A stretch of DNA of 11,442 nt from an uncultured Pseudomonadales bacterium (GCA_938048505.1 CALIUX010000146.1:1-11442), one strand, 5' to 3'. Shown: positions 1 through 7,827, numbered from the stretch's first letter. The notes: generated from the letters alone by a model not told the origin. A program made the numbers and translations.

Positions 1-1
1 T

Positions 2-535
2 GACATACATTTTAACCTTTATGGTACGGCAAATGATGTAAGCGAAAGTAGTATGGAAGACAGCGGCGCTGATATCGCAGTGGATAATTATTTTAATGTT
101 GGAATGATCGATAATTTTGATCAGGCTCAACGAGTGGGTGACTTTTCAGTTCCTTACTTGTTTTTTGCTGCAAAAGTCATTGATGAAAAAACGGCTCTAA
201 TACCTAATGTAATAGATCAATCTCAATTCTCATCTAATGCTAGCCACGGTATTGCTACGCAACTAGATTTATTTGATTTTAATGAGCAGAAGTTAATTCA
301 TTCCATTGGTTTTTGTTTGCCAACTCCCGGAGCCATTGGTACTGAGCAGGATCTTGCGAGTGAATGCCCAGATGGCATTGTGACGGATATCGAGTACAGC
401 GCTGATAAGAAACTCATTTACTTACACCTTTTAAATATATTAATAGATGATGCAAAAAATAAATTCTTTTTGTCACGAAAAATCCAAGTTGTTACCCTTT
501 CAGGTAAAGTAGCTACGATTGCTAAAGGCAATTAG
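2..535 (+). CDS. C-terminal part of an unrecognised protein (5' end outside the window)
   Basis: The frame is open from base 2 to a TAG stop at 533-535, giving 177 visible residues. There is an in-frame ATG at 53, but the frame continues upstream to the window edge with similar composition and no ribosome binding site is evident before that ATG, so the true start is probably outside. I recognise no family. The visible part is acidic and rich in Asp, Asn, Ile and Phe, with no obvious membrane segment. Two cysteines about 17 residues apart (GFCLPTP ... ASECPDG) could form a disulfide, and the alternating hydrophobic pattern suggests beta-strand content, which would fit an exported or surface protein. 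That is inference only. It converges on the agarase-like gene, with a hairpin between them. Confidence 0.6.
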   Translation, partial: DIHFNLYGTANDVSESSMEDSGADIAVDNYFNVGMIDNFDQAQRVGDFSVPYLFFAAKVIDEKTALIPNVIDQSQFSSNASHGIATQLDLFDFNEQKLIHSIGFCLPTPGAIGTEQDLASECPDGIVTDIEYSADKKLIYLHLLNILIDDAKNKFFLSRKIQVVTLSGKVATIAKGN

Positions 536-604
536 GCACTGCAAGCCTGTGATAAGAAAATTGTAGAAAATAAAGCCTAAAGTTTTTCATCAAACAAGAG
601 AGTG

Positions 605-645
605 TGCAGGGTTGGAGCAAGGATGTTGATTGCTCCAACCTTGTA
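605..645. terminator. Strong hairpin between convergent genes, probable bidirectional terminator
   Basis: A perfect 11-bp inverted repeat, GGTTGGAGCAA (610-620) and TTGCTCCAACC (630-640), encloses a 9-nt loop. The stem can extend outward to 605/645 with A-T and C-G pairs and two G-U wobbles on the plus-strand RNA. It lies 70 bp after the stop of the partial upstream gene and just past the stop of the convergent agarase-like gene. No strong U-tract follows on either strand, so intrinsic termination could be inefficient. It could also serve as an mRNA 3'-end stabiliser. Confidence 0.55.
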
Positions 646-656
646 GTGCATAGAGG

Positions 657-3011
657 TTAATCGAGCGCCGAATGATAGCGGCGTTGATATAGCTCCGCTC
701 CTATTTCTTTGGCGGCTTTAACTAATGGCTCGTAAGGAGTGTCTGTTACAGACACAATGCCATTATTGTAATTTTCACCATCATACGCGCGTCCAGAAAT
801 AGGGCTATCCATATATTGAAACATATGAGCGCCCACAAAATTAGGGTGATCAATAACGCTATACATATAGTTTTTGAATTTATGGGCTCGATCTTTTTGA
901 TTTGCTGCTATCACAATACCTGGGTGAACGTGGCCAGCATCGTCGGATCCAAAACTGAATTCGCCAATTAGAGCCGGCGCATCGATTTCTTTCAAAAAGT
1001 CCCACTTGCTAGCCGTTAAGCCTTCTTCATAAACGTTAAACGTAATGATGTCCATATGTCTGCCAGCGGCTTCTACAATCTCTATTGGCATGCCCCATGT
1101 TGGGAGCCGTGATCCTAGATAGAGATGATTGGGCAAAATACTCTTTAAAGCACGTTTTGCTGTGCCAAAGTATTGATCACCATAAGCCGTTAACATTTTT
1201 GAATAATCTGCTAGTTGCGCATCAGTTTGTAAGCTGGCATCAATGCCTTTTTCAAAATCCTTCCACGATGGTATAGCCTTTCCCCATGATGCATTGAGAT
1301 TCTGAATCGAAACGTACTGCTGTTTCATCATCTTTGTAAACACCGCTTTAGCATGAGTGCCTTTGGCATCTTCTGCTAGGGTATGAATGACGATGCCATA
1401 ATGCGTTTCATGACTTTCTGGTCTACCAAAACTCTGTTCGTTATCCAGAAAAATTCCCATTGCCCAGGGGCTACTATTAATTTGCTTGGCTACGCCTCTT
1501 ACCGCAACTTTAGCTCGTTCTTCAAAGCGAGGGTCCCAAGGGTCCGGTACGCCATGCCAAAAGTCAAAGCCACTACTCAGTGTGCCAAACTCACCAATAA
1601 TATCAGCGAAGGCCACAAAAGGTATTTTTTGATTACTGTAATATTCTTCTTGAGCCCAATTACCTAAGGAGGTGAACCCCCAGTTTAGCATGCGGTCAAT
1701 TGTTACCTCACGCCATGTGTCTAGATACGGCTTTTTAGAGTCATCGCTATATTTACGTTCCAGGTTGGCGCTGTAAAAGCTAAATGTTTCGCCGTGCTTG
1801 AGTGGCCCGCTTTGTGTTTCGCGCCTGTAGCCATAATGTTTGCCAAGTGGTTCATTATATTCTGGCAGCCATGTAAATATTCGTTCTCTGGCAGGAGAGG
1901 CTAGGTGCCGAGAAGGCAGGGCGTTATCAGTTATTCTATTTAAGGGTTGATCATCTTCAGAAATAAGTAATGTCTCATCTCGCTTGGGAATATATTTCTG
2001 ATCAAAATCATAGCCTGTCAGGGTAGATGAGTTTGATAAGCGTAATATATCAATACCCGTGGAGAGGTAAAGATAACCTTCTGGGTCCACTAACCACCAT
2101 TTACCGTCAATCTTTTGTGTTCGAAAATAACCTGTTGCCCTAAGCCGAGGCCCATCTTTCCAGCCGCTAAATTGGGAGCGGCTGGGTTGAGTGGCGCTTT
2201 TTAGGTTGGCCAATTCGGTGTTGCGTCTATTGATAAGGTCTTTATTGCTATGAACCTTGCCTGGGTAATTGATACGTGTATTTTGGCCATATTGATCAAG
2301 TAGGCCAGTGATAAAGTGTGGATTCATCTCGGGGTTGGGGCGTAGCCGAATGTTATCAAGAATAAATGTACGATCACTGGTTGCACCGGATACGCTAAAT
2401 TGAATGCTGTGAATACCCCTCAAATCTAAACGCTTCTTTCCCCACAATGAAAAAACTTGTTTATCTTGACTTTCCCATGTTGGGGGGTTGCTTCGAAAGC
2501 CAGATGAAAAGTTGAATTCGTTTTTTCTCGCATTAAGAGGGTCAAATTGGTCATGACCATCCATTTTTGCATACCATGTATTTTGTTCATGCGTTGCTGC
2601 AATAAATGCACGTGAATAAGAGTCACCATTTTGATCTTGAATGTCAAGATTGATTTGAACACTTTCTGTTCCAGTGTTCTTGACATCAAATGCTAGATGA
2701 AAGTCTTTAAATATGCTCCAATCCCAAGGTTTTTTCGGTTTTATTGTTAAGCTGGAGGAGGGATTTCTTCCTGTATTAATATTGATTTCGAGTGCTTTAT
2801 TTTGAATGCCTAAATGATTGTTATTGATTAATTTCATCGATCCATTATGTACTGTGATAGATGTGTTTATATTAATTTTTTCGAAATCTTCAATAATAAT
2901 GTCATCGTTGATTTTTTGAGGTGTGGGTGAGTAGATTGTTTGGCAGCCGATAAGAAAAATGAAGCCAATAATAATTCCAATATTATTTTTTATTTTCATG
3001 ATTTTATCCAT
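657..3011 (-). CDS. GH50 family beta-agarase-like lipoprotein
   Basis: This 784-residue protein is probably a glycoside hydrolase of family GH50 that cuts beta-1,4 bonds in agarose or its oligosaccharides at the cell surface or in the periplasm. It begins with a lipoprotein signal: a basic start, the hydrophobic stretch IGIIIGFIFLIGC, and lipobox Cys23 followed by Gln, which favours the outer membrane. Residues about 35-230 look like a beta-sandwich, carbohydrate-binding-like domain. The GH50 catalytic barrel starts near residue 283 with GWKDGPRLRATGYF and WWLVDPEGYLYLSTG. The likely acid/base is Glu525 (FLDNEQSFG) and the likely nucleophile Glu684 (LIGEFSFGS), matching the clan GH-A arrangement known from GH50 exo-beta-agarases. 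The length is normal for the family. The start is uncertain: neither Met1 nor Met5 has a clear ribosome binding site. It lies 38 bp after the transporter permease on the same strand. Agarase rather than another galactan specificity is inferred from the family. Confidence 0.85.
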   Translation of the reverse strand: MDKIMKIKNNIGIIIGFIFLIGCQTIYSPTPQKINDDIIIEDFEKININTSITVHNGSMKLINNNHLGIQNKALEININTGRNPSSSLTIKPKKPWDWSIFKDFHLAFDVKNTGTESVQINLDIQDQNGDSYSRAFIAATHEQNTWYAKMDGHDQFDPLNARKNEFNFSSGFRSNPPTWESQDKQVFSLWGKKRLDLRGIHSIQFSVSGATSDRTFILDNIRLRPNPEMNPHFITGLLDQYGQNTRINYPGKVHSNKDLINRRNTELANLKSATQPSRSQFSGWKDGPRLRATGYFRTQKIDGKWWLVDPEGYLYLSTGIDILRLSNSSTLTGYDFDQKYIPKRDETLLISEDDQPLNRITDNALPSRHLASPARERIFTWLPEYNEPLGKHYGYRRETQSGPLKHGETFSFYSANLERKYSDDSKKPYLDTWREVTIDRMLNWGFTSLGNWAQEEYYSNQKIPFVAFADIIGEFGTLSSGFDFWHGVPDPWDPRFEERAKVAVRGVAKQINSSPWAMGIFLDNEQSFGRPESHETHYGIVIHTLAEDAKGTHAKAVFTKMMKQQYVSIQNLNASWGKAIPSWKDFEKGIDASLQTDAQLADYSKMLTAYGDQYFGTAKRALKSILPNHLYLGSRLPTWGMPIEIVEAAGRHMDIITFNVYEEGLTASKWDFLKEIDAPALIGEFSFGSDDAGHVHPGIVIAANQKDRAHKFKNYMYSVIDHPNFVGAHMFQYMDSPISGRAYDGENYNNGIVSVTDTPYEPLVKAAKEIGAELYQRRYHSALD

Positions 3012-3020
3012 ATTTTATAA

Positions 3021-3043
3021 TTCATTTTTTGGAATAAAATGAA
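3021..3043. repeat. AT-rich inverted repeat between permease and agarase genes
   Basis: TTCATTTT (3021-3028) and AAAATGAA (3036-3043) form an 8-bp inverted repeat around a 7-nt loop in the 38-bp gap between the permease stop and the agarase start. The stem is almost all A-T, so it is weak. It could be a poor terminator or part of the agarase leader, or it could be chance in AT-rich DNA. Confidence 0.25.
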
Positions 3044-3049
3044 GAAGTT

Positions 3050-5485
3050 TTAATGATTTCGAAGGCTGTTTACTGGGCGCATGAGACCGCTATTTATGGC
3101 GTGACCTGCGACAGTGAACCAAGCTATCAGTAATGCAATTGCGCCAGAACTAATAAATATAAAGGGATTTAATTCAATGCTTTTATTGAATTGGTTGAGC
3201 CAATCTTGCATAAGCCAGTATGTGACCGGCCAAGCTATAGCATTGGCTACGATCACTAATAAAGTGAATTCTCGTGTTAAAAGAAAAACAATATTGCTCA
3301 CACTGGCGCCTAATGTTTTTCGAATACCAATTTCCTTTTTCCTTTTGTCAGCAGTGAAAGCAGCAAGGCCAAACAAACCCATGCAGGCAATGATGATGGC
3401 AATTATTGAAAAAAACATGAAGACTTGCGATTGTTTGTCTTCTGGTTGATAAAGAGATTGGTATGTTTCGTCTAAATAAAATGCTTTAAGAGGGCGGCCT
3501 GTAACGGTTTCTGACCATATGGTTTCTATATGCTTCATGCTTTCAGGTTCAGTTCCCTTTTTAAAGCGAATGCTGATGAATCGCTCCTCATTTTTGACGA
3601 GATGATATACCTGCGGCGTTTCTTCATCTTTTAATGAGCCAAATTGTATATCTTTAACTACACCAACCACATGGTAGTTTGTTGATCCGGGAGGAAAGGG
3701 AATCTTAATAATTTTATTAACTGCCTCTTTTGCCGTATAGCCTAAGGCTTCTGCTGCGGACTCACTAAGTATTGCAACACCAGATCCTATGGGATTTTCT
3801 TTGCTAGGAACTTGTACATATTGGTCGCCTAGTTCTTCAGAGAAATACCTCCCTGCAAGTAGCGGCACTTTGTAATGTTCAAAAAAATGGTAGGTGGAAT
3901 TCAATGTTGGCAGTGTCACCATATTGTCTGATGCAATGGTTTTATCTTCTGGCACATAAGACCAAATATCACGAAGCGTCGTTGTGGGGAGTTGTTGCGC
4001 GCCTGCAACAGAAATAATATTTTCATTTTCAAGTAATCGTTTTCTAAAAAAATAATACATATCATTACGGTTTTTGTAGTTAGATGAATAACTCATTGGG
4101 ACAATAACAGTATTTTCTTTTTCATATCCTGGATCTTGATTTCTCGCAAATTCAGTTTGTTTAACAATGACCATTGTGGCAATAATTAACCCGCTAGAAA
4201 GAGCAAACTGAAGAATAACTAATACTTTTCGAAAATTTAAAGCGCTGATTCTGTGGCTTTTTTTCGATTTTAAAGCATTGTCTGGGCGAAATGATGAGAG
4301 ATAAAATGCCGGGTAGCTGCCAGCGAACATACCAACGCCAGTCACACATAGGCCAATAGCAATTAAGGAGAGGGGTGAATAGAGAAAGTCAATGCTGAGC
4401 GGCTTGTTTATGAACTCTGAAAATATAGGTAAGCTTAGCTCAACGATGGCCAATGCAAATAGCATAGCGATGAATGTAATGAGTATGCTTTCGATTAAAA
4501 ATTGAGCAATGAGTTGCCCTTTGCTTGCCCCAATTGTTTTCCGAATGCCTACTTCTTTTGCTCTATGACTCGCTTGAGCGGTGCTCAAATTCATAAAATT
4601 AATGCATGCAATAAGTAATATGATAGCCGCGATGATCGAGAAGCTAATTGTTAAGATGAAGCTACCATTTTTTTTCATTTCATACATTTTTTGTGAATGC
4701 AGGTGGATATCTTTTATAGGCAACAAAGTGAGTGACTGATCTTGAGTGATATCCTCTTCGAGTTCATCTAGCAACGAAGAAAGCTTTTGTTCTATTTCCT
4801 TAGGGACTGCTCCTTCTTTTAATCGGACATAAGTATAAAAATTATTAAAATCCCAATTAACAAAGTCATGTGGCGCATACCTTCTCATGTTTTCAAGAGA
4901 GAGAAGCATGCTGAAATGCAAATGTGTATTGTGAGGGAGGTCTTCGATAACGCCTGTTATTTCAATTGGTTGATTTTCATATGCCATCAAATATTGGCCT
5001 AAAGGGTTTTTTTCTCCAAAAAATTGCTTTGCAGCACTTTCTGTTAAGACTGCTGTATTAAATTTATCTAATGAGTTATCAGGTTTACCTAGTATGAATT
5101 TAAAAGGTAAAACTGAAAAAACACTACTATCGGCCAGCAAAATATCGGTTGCCTGCGTATGATAGTCGTTATAGCTGAGTGGTATGCTAGCAAGCATACC
5201 GAGGTATCCAATTGCTTCTATTGCCTCTATCCGACTTTCAAGAAGCGGCATAAAAGGCGCAGCTATAGCTGCTAAGTGCATATCTTCATCTGCATAGTGG
5301 CGGTGTACCCGATATGTACGGTCTGCGCTTGTAAGTTGTTCGTCGTAGCTATTTTCGAATAGGACAAAGCTGATAATTAATAAGCATACTGCTAAGCCAA
5401 TTGCGAGCCCCGCAATATTAATGATGCTGTAAAGTGCATCACTATAAAGTTTTCTTAGTGCTATTTTTAAATGGTTGGAAAGCAT
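3050..5485 (-). CDS. ABC transporter permease with two FtsX/MacB_PCD units
   Basis: This 811-residue inner-membrane protein belongs to the MacB/FtsX (type VII ABC) permease superfamily. It is a tandem duplication. Each half has one N-terminal membrane helix, a large periplasmic MacB-like domain and three C-terminal helices. Helices lie near residues 19-43, 275-297, 325-348, 368-390, 421-441, 688-710, 735-757 and 774-797. The duplication shows in the near-identical cytoplasmic coupling motifs KEVGIRKTIGAS (310-321) and KEIGIRKTLGAS (717-728). MacB itself has four helices and dimerises, so this eight-helix chain may act as a built-in pseudodimer. It starts 8 bp after the ATPase gene with only a weak AAGAA-type ribosome binding site, so translational coupling is likely. 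Family members drive mechanotransmission across the envelope, exporting peptides, macrolides or lipoproteins, rather than ordinary transport through the membrane. The substrate cannot be read from the sequence. Confidence 0.9.
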   Translation of the reverse strand: MLSNHLKIALRKLYSDALYSIINIAGLAIGLAVCLLIISFVLFENSYDEQLTSADRTYRVHRHYADEDMHLAAIAAPFMPLLESRIEAIEAIGYLGMLASIPLSYNDYHTQATDILLADSSVFSVLPFKFILGKPDNSLDKFNTAVLTESAAKQFFGEKNPLGQYLMAYENQPIEITGVIEDLPHNTHLHFSMLLSLENMRRYAPHDFVNWDFNNFYTYVRLKEGAVPKEIEQKLSSLLDELEEDITQDQSLTLLPIKDIHLHSQKMYEMKKNGSFILTISFSIIAAIILLIACINFMNLSTAQASHRAKEVGIRKTIGASKGQLIAQFLIESILITFIAMLFALAIVELSLPIFSEFINKPLSIDFLYSPLSLIAIGLCVTGVGMFAGSYPAFYLSSFRPDNALKSKKSHRISALNFRKVLVILQFALSSGLIIATMVIVKQTEFARNQDPGYEKENTVIVPMSYSSNYKNRNDMYYFFRKRLLENENIISVAGAQQLPTTTLRDIWSYVPEDKTIASDNMVTLPTLNSTYHFFEHYKVPLLAGRYFSEELGDQYVQVPSKENPIGSGVAILSESAAEALGYTAKEAVNKIIKIPFPPGSTNYHVVGVVKDIQFGSLKDEETPQVYHLVKNEERFISIRFKKGTEPESMKHIETIWSETVTGRPLKAFYLDETYQSLYQPEDKQSQVFMFFSIIAIIIACMGLFGLAAFTADKRKKEIGIRKTLGASVSNIVFLLTREFTLLVIVANAIAWPVTYWLMQDWLNQFNKSIELNPFIFISSGAIALLIAWFTVAGHAINSGLMRPVNSLRNH

Positions 5486-5493
5486 AATTTTTC

Positions 5494-6240
5494 TTATGCC
5501 TCATTTTTCTTGACTGAATCATTAATGCTTTTTTTAGTATGTAGTGCTTTAGTCGATTCTTTTTTGCGCATGTAATCTTCACTAGCAAGTTGCCCATCAA
5601 AAAGATGAATGATTCTATTTGCATATTCGGCATGATACTGGCTATGCGTTACCATCAGAATAGTGGTGCCGGACTCATTAAGTTGCTTAAGTAAGTCCAT
5701 TACTTCGTCACCATGTTTAGAGTCTAAATTACCTGTGGGTTCGTCAGCCAGTAATAGGCTCGGATTTGTTGCTATAGCTCTGGCAACCGCTACACGTTGC
5801 TGCTGCCCCCCACTCAATTGTTGAGGCATATGTGCTGAACGGTGATTGATTGACATTTTAGCCATTACTTCTTCGGTGCGTTTTTTTCTCTCTTTTGTTC
5901 GTAAACCTTGATAGAGTAATGGAAGCTCAATATTTTCTTCTATGCTTAGGTCATCAATTAAATTAAAACTTTGAAAGATAAAGCCAATATTTTCTTTTCT
6001 TATTTTAGAGAGTTTCCTTTCTGAATACTGGCTTATATCTTGATTTTTAAACAGATAAGAACCGGAAGATGGATTGTCTAGCATCCCTAATGTATTCAGT
6101 AGCGTTGATTTACCACACCCTGAAGGCCCCATTATTGCAATAAACTCTCCTTTTTCTATATGGAGGTTAATATCACTGAGTGCAGATGTTTCCATAGTTT
6201 CTGTTCGGTATACTTTGTTGATATTTTCTAGTCTTATCAT
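5494..6240 (-). CDS. ABC transporter ATP-binding protein, LolD/MacB type
   Basis: This 248-residue cytoplasmic ATPase powers the adjacent FtsX-type permease. All nucleotide-binding motifs are intact: Walker A GPSGCGKST (38-46), Q-loop Gln90 in FIFQSFNL, signature LSGGQQQRVAVARA (142-155), Walker B LLLADEPTGNLDS (162-174) with catalytic Glu167, and switch His199 (MVTHS). The DEPTGNLDS sequence and the overall length are typical of the LolD/MacB/FtsE group. After about residue 220 there is a lysine-rich, probably disordered tail (KKESTKALHTKKS) beyond the usual fold. The gene starts 5 bp after the adaptor's stop codon and ends 8 bp before the permease start, so the three are clearly one operon. 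The ribosome binding site is weak (TAAAG close to the ATG). Confidence 0.95.
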   Translation of the reverse strand: MIRLENINKVYRTETMETSALSDINLHIEKGEFIAIMGPSGCGKSTLLNTLGMLDNPSSGSYLFKNQDISQYSERKLSKIRKENIGFIFQSFNLIDDLSIEENIELPLLYQGLRTKERKKRTEEVMAKMSINHRSAHMPQQLSGGQQQRVAVARAIATNPSLLLADEPTGNLDSKHGDEVMDLLKQLNESGTTILMVTHSQYHAEYANRIIHLFDGQLASEDYMRKKESTKALHTKKSINDSVKKNEA

Positions 6241-6245
6241 CTTTA

Positions 6246-7484
6246 CTACTCAATATAAATAGTGTTTTCATCTGTATAATATTCGTAATCAGATACGATT
6301 ATAGTTTCGCCTTCTTCAATTCCAGATATGACTTCAATATGATCAGGTGTCTGTCTGCCAAATTTCACATTTCGTTTGTAAGCAGTTTGTTTTTTTTTGT
6401 CTAAAACAAAGGCGAAACTCATGTTTGTGTGTGAAAAAAATCGACCATTATCTATTAGAATAACTATTTCAGGCTTATTTAGATTAATGCGAATATTTAA
6501 AGATTGGCCTCTTCTGATGTTTTTAGGGAAAGCACCTGAAAAATGCAAATCTACTTCAAAAGCATTGTTTTTAACTTCTGGATATATCTTGTTGATTGTT
6601 AAAATATAGTTTTTATTGTCAATAGTTGTTTCAGCTTCTTGCCCAGTGTAAACTTTTCTTAAATAATGCTCACCTAGGTTGCCTGTCAGTTTATATTTTT
6701 GGGTATCGTCTATTTTACCTAGCCTCTCTCCTCTGGCTTTACTCTCACCCAATTCAGCATTAAGTCCGCTTATTCTTCCTTTTTTGGGTGCTCGAATCAT
6801 TAGTTGCTCTAAATTTTTTTGCGCAATTTTTAGGTTTTTTTCTTGTTGTTCTACATTTGTCTTCAGCTGCTTGACCTGCGTGGATCGCATCTTTTCTTCT
6901 ATTTTTTGACTCTCTGAAATCAATGAACGCCGCTTTTGAGCATAGTGGAGTTCGTTTTTTAAATTATCAAGTACTTCTGTAGTGACGTATTTCGATACCT
7001 TTTTCAATCGAGTGACTCGATTTTTTAGTCTTGTTATTTCGTAGTCTATTTCTGCTAGATCACGTTTGAGCTTAAGGCGATTCTGTTCAATGGCCAGCTT
7101 AGTGTTGCGTAAGTCATTTAGCTGTTCATTAACTTGTGCTTCCCTGGATATTGTGTCAAGTTGCAAGGCGGTATTGCTGAGCTCGATTAAAAGCTGGCCC
7201 TCTTCGACAATATCGCCTTCCTCTATAAACACTTTTTCAACCCGCCCCCCTTCAACCGCATCGAGATAGATGCTTTTGAAGGGTTCGACATACCTCCTCA
7301 TCGATAAACTATCTTTAAATATTGTTTTGCGAGCAGTACTCAGCTGCAGGCGTTTTTTGTCAATTTTATAAGCACCGATACTTTCTTGGTGGCTCATTGC
7401 TATAGCCGCTAAAGCAATAAGCGCTATGATAATCACTACCCATTTCGTGTAACGTTTTGTGTGGACTGTGATAGGTTTATCCAT
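6246..7484 (-). CDS. HlyD/MacA-like periplasmic adaptor (membrane fusion) protein
   Basis: This 412-residue periplasmic adaptor is anchored in the inner membrane. It would link the ABC transporter to an outer-membrane channel. A basic N-terminus precedes one membrane helix at about 15-31. The first lipoyl half-motif is at 77-104 (GGRVEKVFIEEGDIVEEGQLLIELSN). A long charged coiled-coil hairpin follows at about 108-228, then the second lipoyl half (MIRAPKKGRISGLNAELGE) at about 229-247. Beta-barrel and membrane-proximal domains fill the rest, including EVISGIEEGETIIVSDY near the end. This order is standard for MacA/HlyD adaptors. The start is supported by AAAGG at 7490-7494, five bases before the ATG. 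It is the first gene of the operon, with a sigma-54-type promoter about 96 nt upstream. No outer-membrane factor gene is present in the window, so the channel partner must be elsewhere or absent. Confidence 0.9.
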   Translation of the reverse strand: MDKPITVHTKRYTKWVVIIIALIALAAIAMSHQESIGAYKIDKKRLQLSTARKTIFKDSLSMRRYVEPFKSIYLDAVEGGRVEKVFIEEGDIVEEGQLLIELSNTALQLDTISREAQVNEQLNDLRNTKLAIEQNRLKLKRDLAEIDYEITRLKNRVTRLKKVSKYVTTEVLDNLKNELHYAQKRRSLISESQKIEEKMRSTQVKQLKTNVEQQEKNLKIAQKNLEQLMIRAPKKGRISGLNAELGESKARGERLGKIDDTQKYKLTGNLGEHYLRKVYTGQEAETTIDNKNYILTINKIYPEVKNNAFEVDLHFSGAFPKNIRRGQSLNIRINLNKPEIVILIDNGRFFSHTNMSFAFVLDKKKQTAYKRNVKFGRQTPDHIEVISGIEEGETIIVSDYEYYTDENTIYIE

Positions 7485-7590
7485 AGTGGCCTTTATAGCA
7501 TTTCATGCTCTAGCTGACGTATGTTTGCTATTGGGTCAGGTTTTGTTAGGTTGTATTGTTGGCTTTTTTCAATATCTTGCTAAGACTATT

Positions 7591-7607
7591 TGCGATTCTT
7601 GTGCCAA
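7591..7607 (-). promoter_or_regulatory. Sigma-54 (-24/-12) promoter for the exporter operon
   Basis: Read on the minus strand, the site is TTGGCAC-AAGAA-TCGCA. The -24 element TTGGCAC is perfect, and the essential GG and GC dinucleotides are separated by exactly 10 bases as sigma-54 requires. The -12 element is TCGC instead of TTGC. Transcription would start near 7580, leaving a leader of about 96 nt before the adaptor start at 7484. A gene for an NtrC-family (sigma-54-activating) regulator lies immediately beside it in the opposite direction, which strongly supports the call. Confidence 0.8.
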
Positions 7608-7656
7608 CTAAAAAATACTTAAATATCAGTTGCTTATGGATTTTTTTGATGTGGGG

Positions 7657-7674
7657 TGTACGCTGGTGAAACAG
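7657..7674. promoter_or_regulatory. Candidate enhancer box 1 (upstream activator site)
   Basis: TGTACGCTGGTGAAACAG resembles box 2 at 7679-7695, differing by a few substitutions and one inserted A. Its ends TGT and ACA are inverted. It lies roughly 85 bp upstream of the predicted sigma-54 start, in the range where NtrC-type activators bind. Assignment to the neighbouring regulator is inference. Confidence 0.45.
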
Positions 7675-7678
7675 TTAG

Positions 7679-7695
7679 TGTGCGCTAGCGAACAG
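7679..7695. promoter_or_regulatory. Candidate enhancer box 2, near-perfect palindrome
   Basis: TGTGCGCTAGCGAACA (7679-7694) is a 16-bp palindrome with seven of eight base pairs matching and a perfect CGCTAGCG core. It is centred about 107 bp upstream of the predicted sigma-54 start and 22 bp (two helical turns) from box 1, so both would lie on the same DNA face. This is the expected binding geometry for dimers of a Fis-type HTH activator. Confidence 0.5.
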
Positions 7696-7779
7696 CTGCG
7701 TTAAACTCGTAAAAACTGCGTAAATATATACGATGACCAACAAGCCATAATGACTATCAGAACCGTGTGGCTGCTACTA

Positions 7780-7785
7780 TATAAT
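7780..7785 (+). promoter_or_regulatory. Sigma-70-like -10 box for the regulator-kinase operon
   Basis: TATAAT at 7780-7785 is a perfect consensus -10, placed 53 bp before the regulator start. No good -35 hexamer is found at 17 bp spacing (the closest is poor), and there is no TG extension, so the promoter would be weak or activator-dependent. In AT-rich DNA a chance match is possible. Confidence 0.4.
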
Positions 7786-7827
7786 CAATACAATAGGCTA
7801 TACGCAGAATACAATTTGAGCTAGATC

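Noticed and set aside
1383..1667. A 94-codon plus-strand open frame inside the agarase-like gene.
   Set aside because: It lies antisense to conserved GH50 catalytic-domain sequence, has no family resemblance and no ribosome binding site; it is a shadow frame.
3114..3449. A 111-codon plus-strand open frame opposite the permease C-terminus.
   Set aside because: It is fully antisense to conserved membrane helices and the KEIGIRKTLGAS motif of the permease; its composition is explained by the real gene.
5442..5633. A 63-codon minus-strand frame across the ATPase-permease junction.
   Set aside because: It is out of frame within the well-supported end of the ATPase gene and the start of the permease and has no independent support.
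7477..7506. A 9-codon upstream reading frame on the minus strand (ATG AAA TGC ...) ending inside the first codons of the adaptor gene.
   Set aside because: It has no convincing ribosome binding site and such short frames are common by chance; it could only be considered real with conservation or ribosome-profiling data.
7485..7580. Possible riboswitch or attenuator in the 96-nt leader of the exporter operon.
   Set aside because: Only a weak 5-bp hairpin (AGCAT/ATGCT) near the start codon was seen, with no recognisable riboswitch core or terminator-antiterminator pair.
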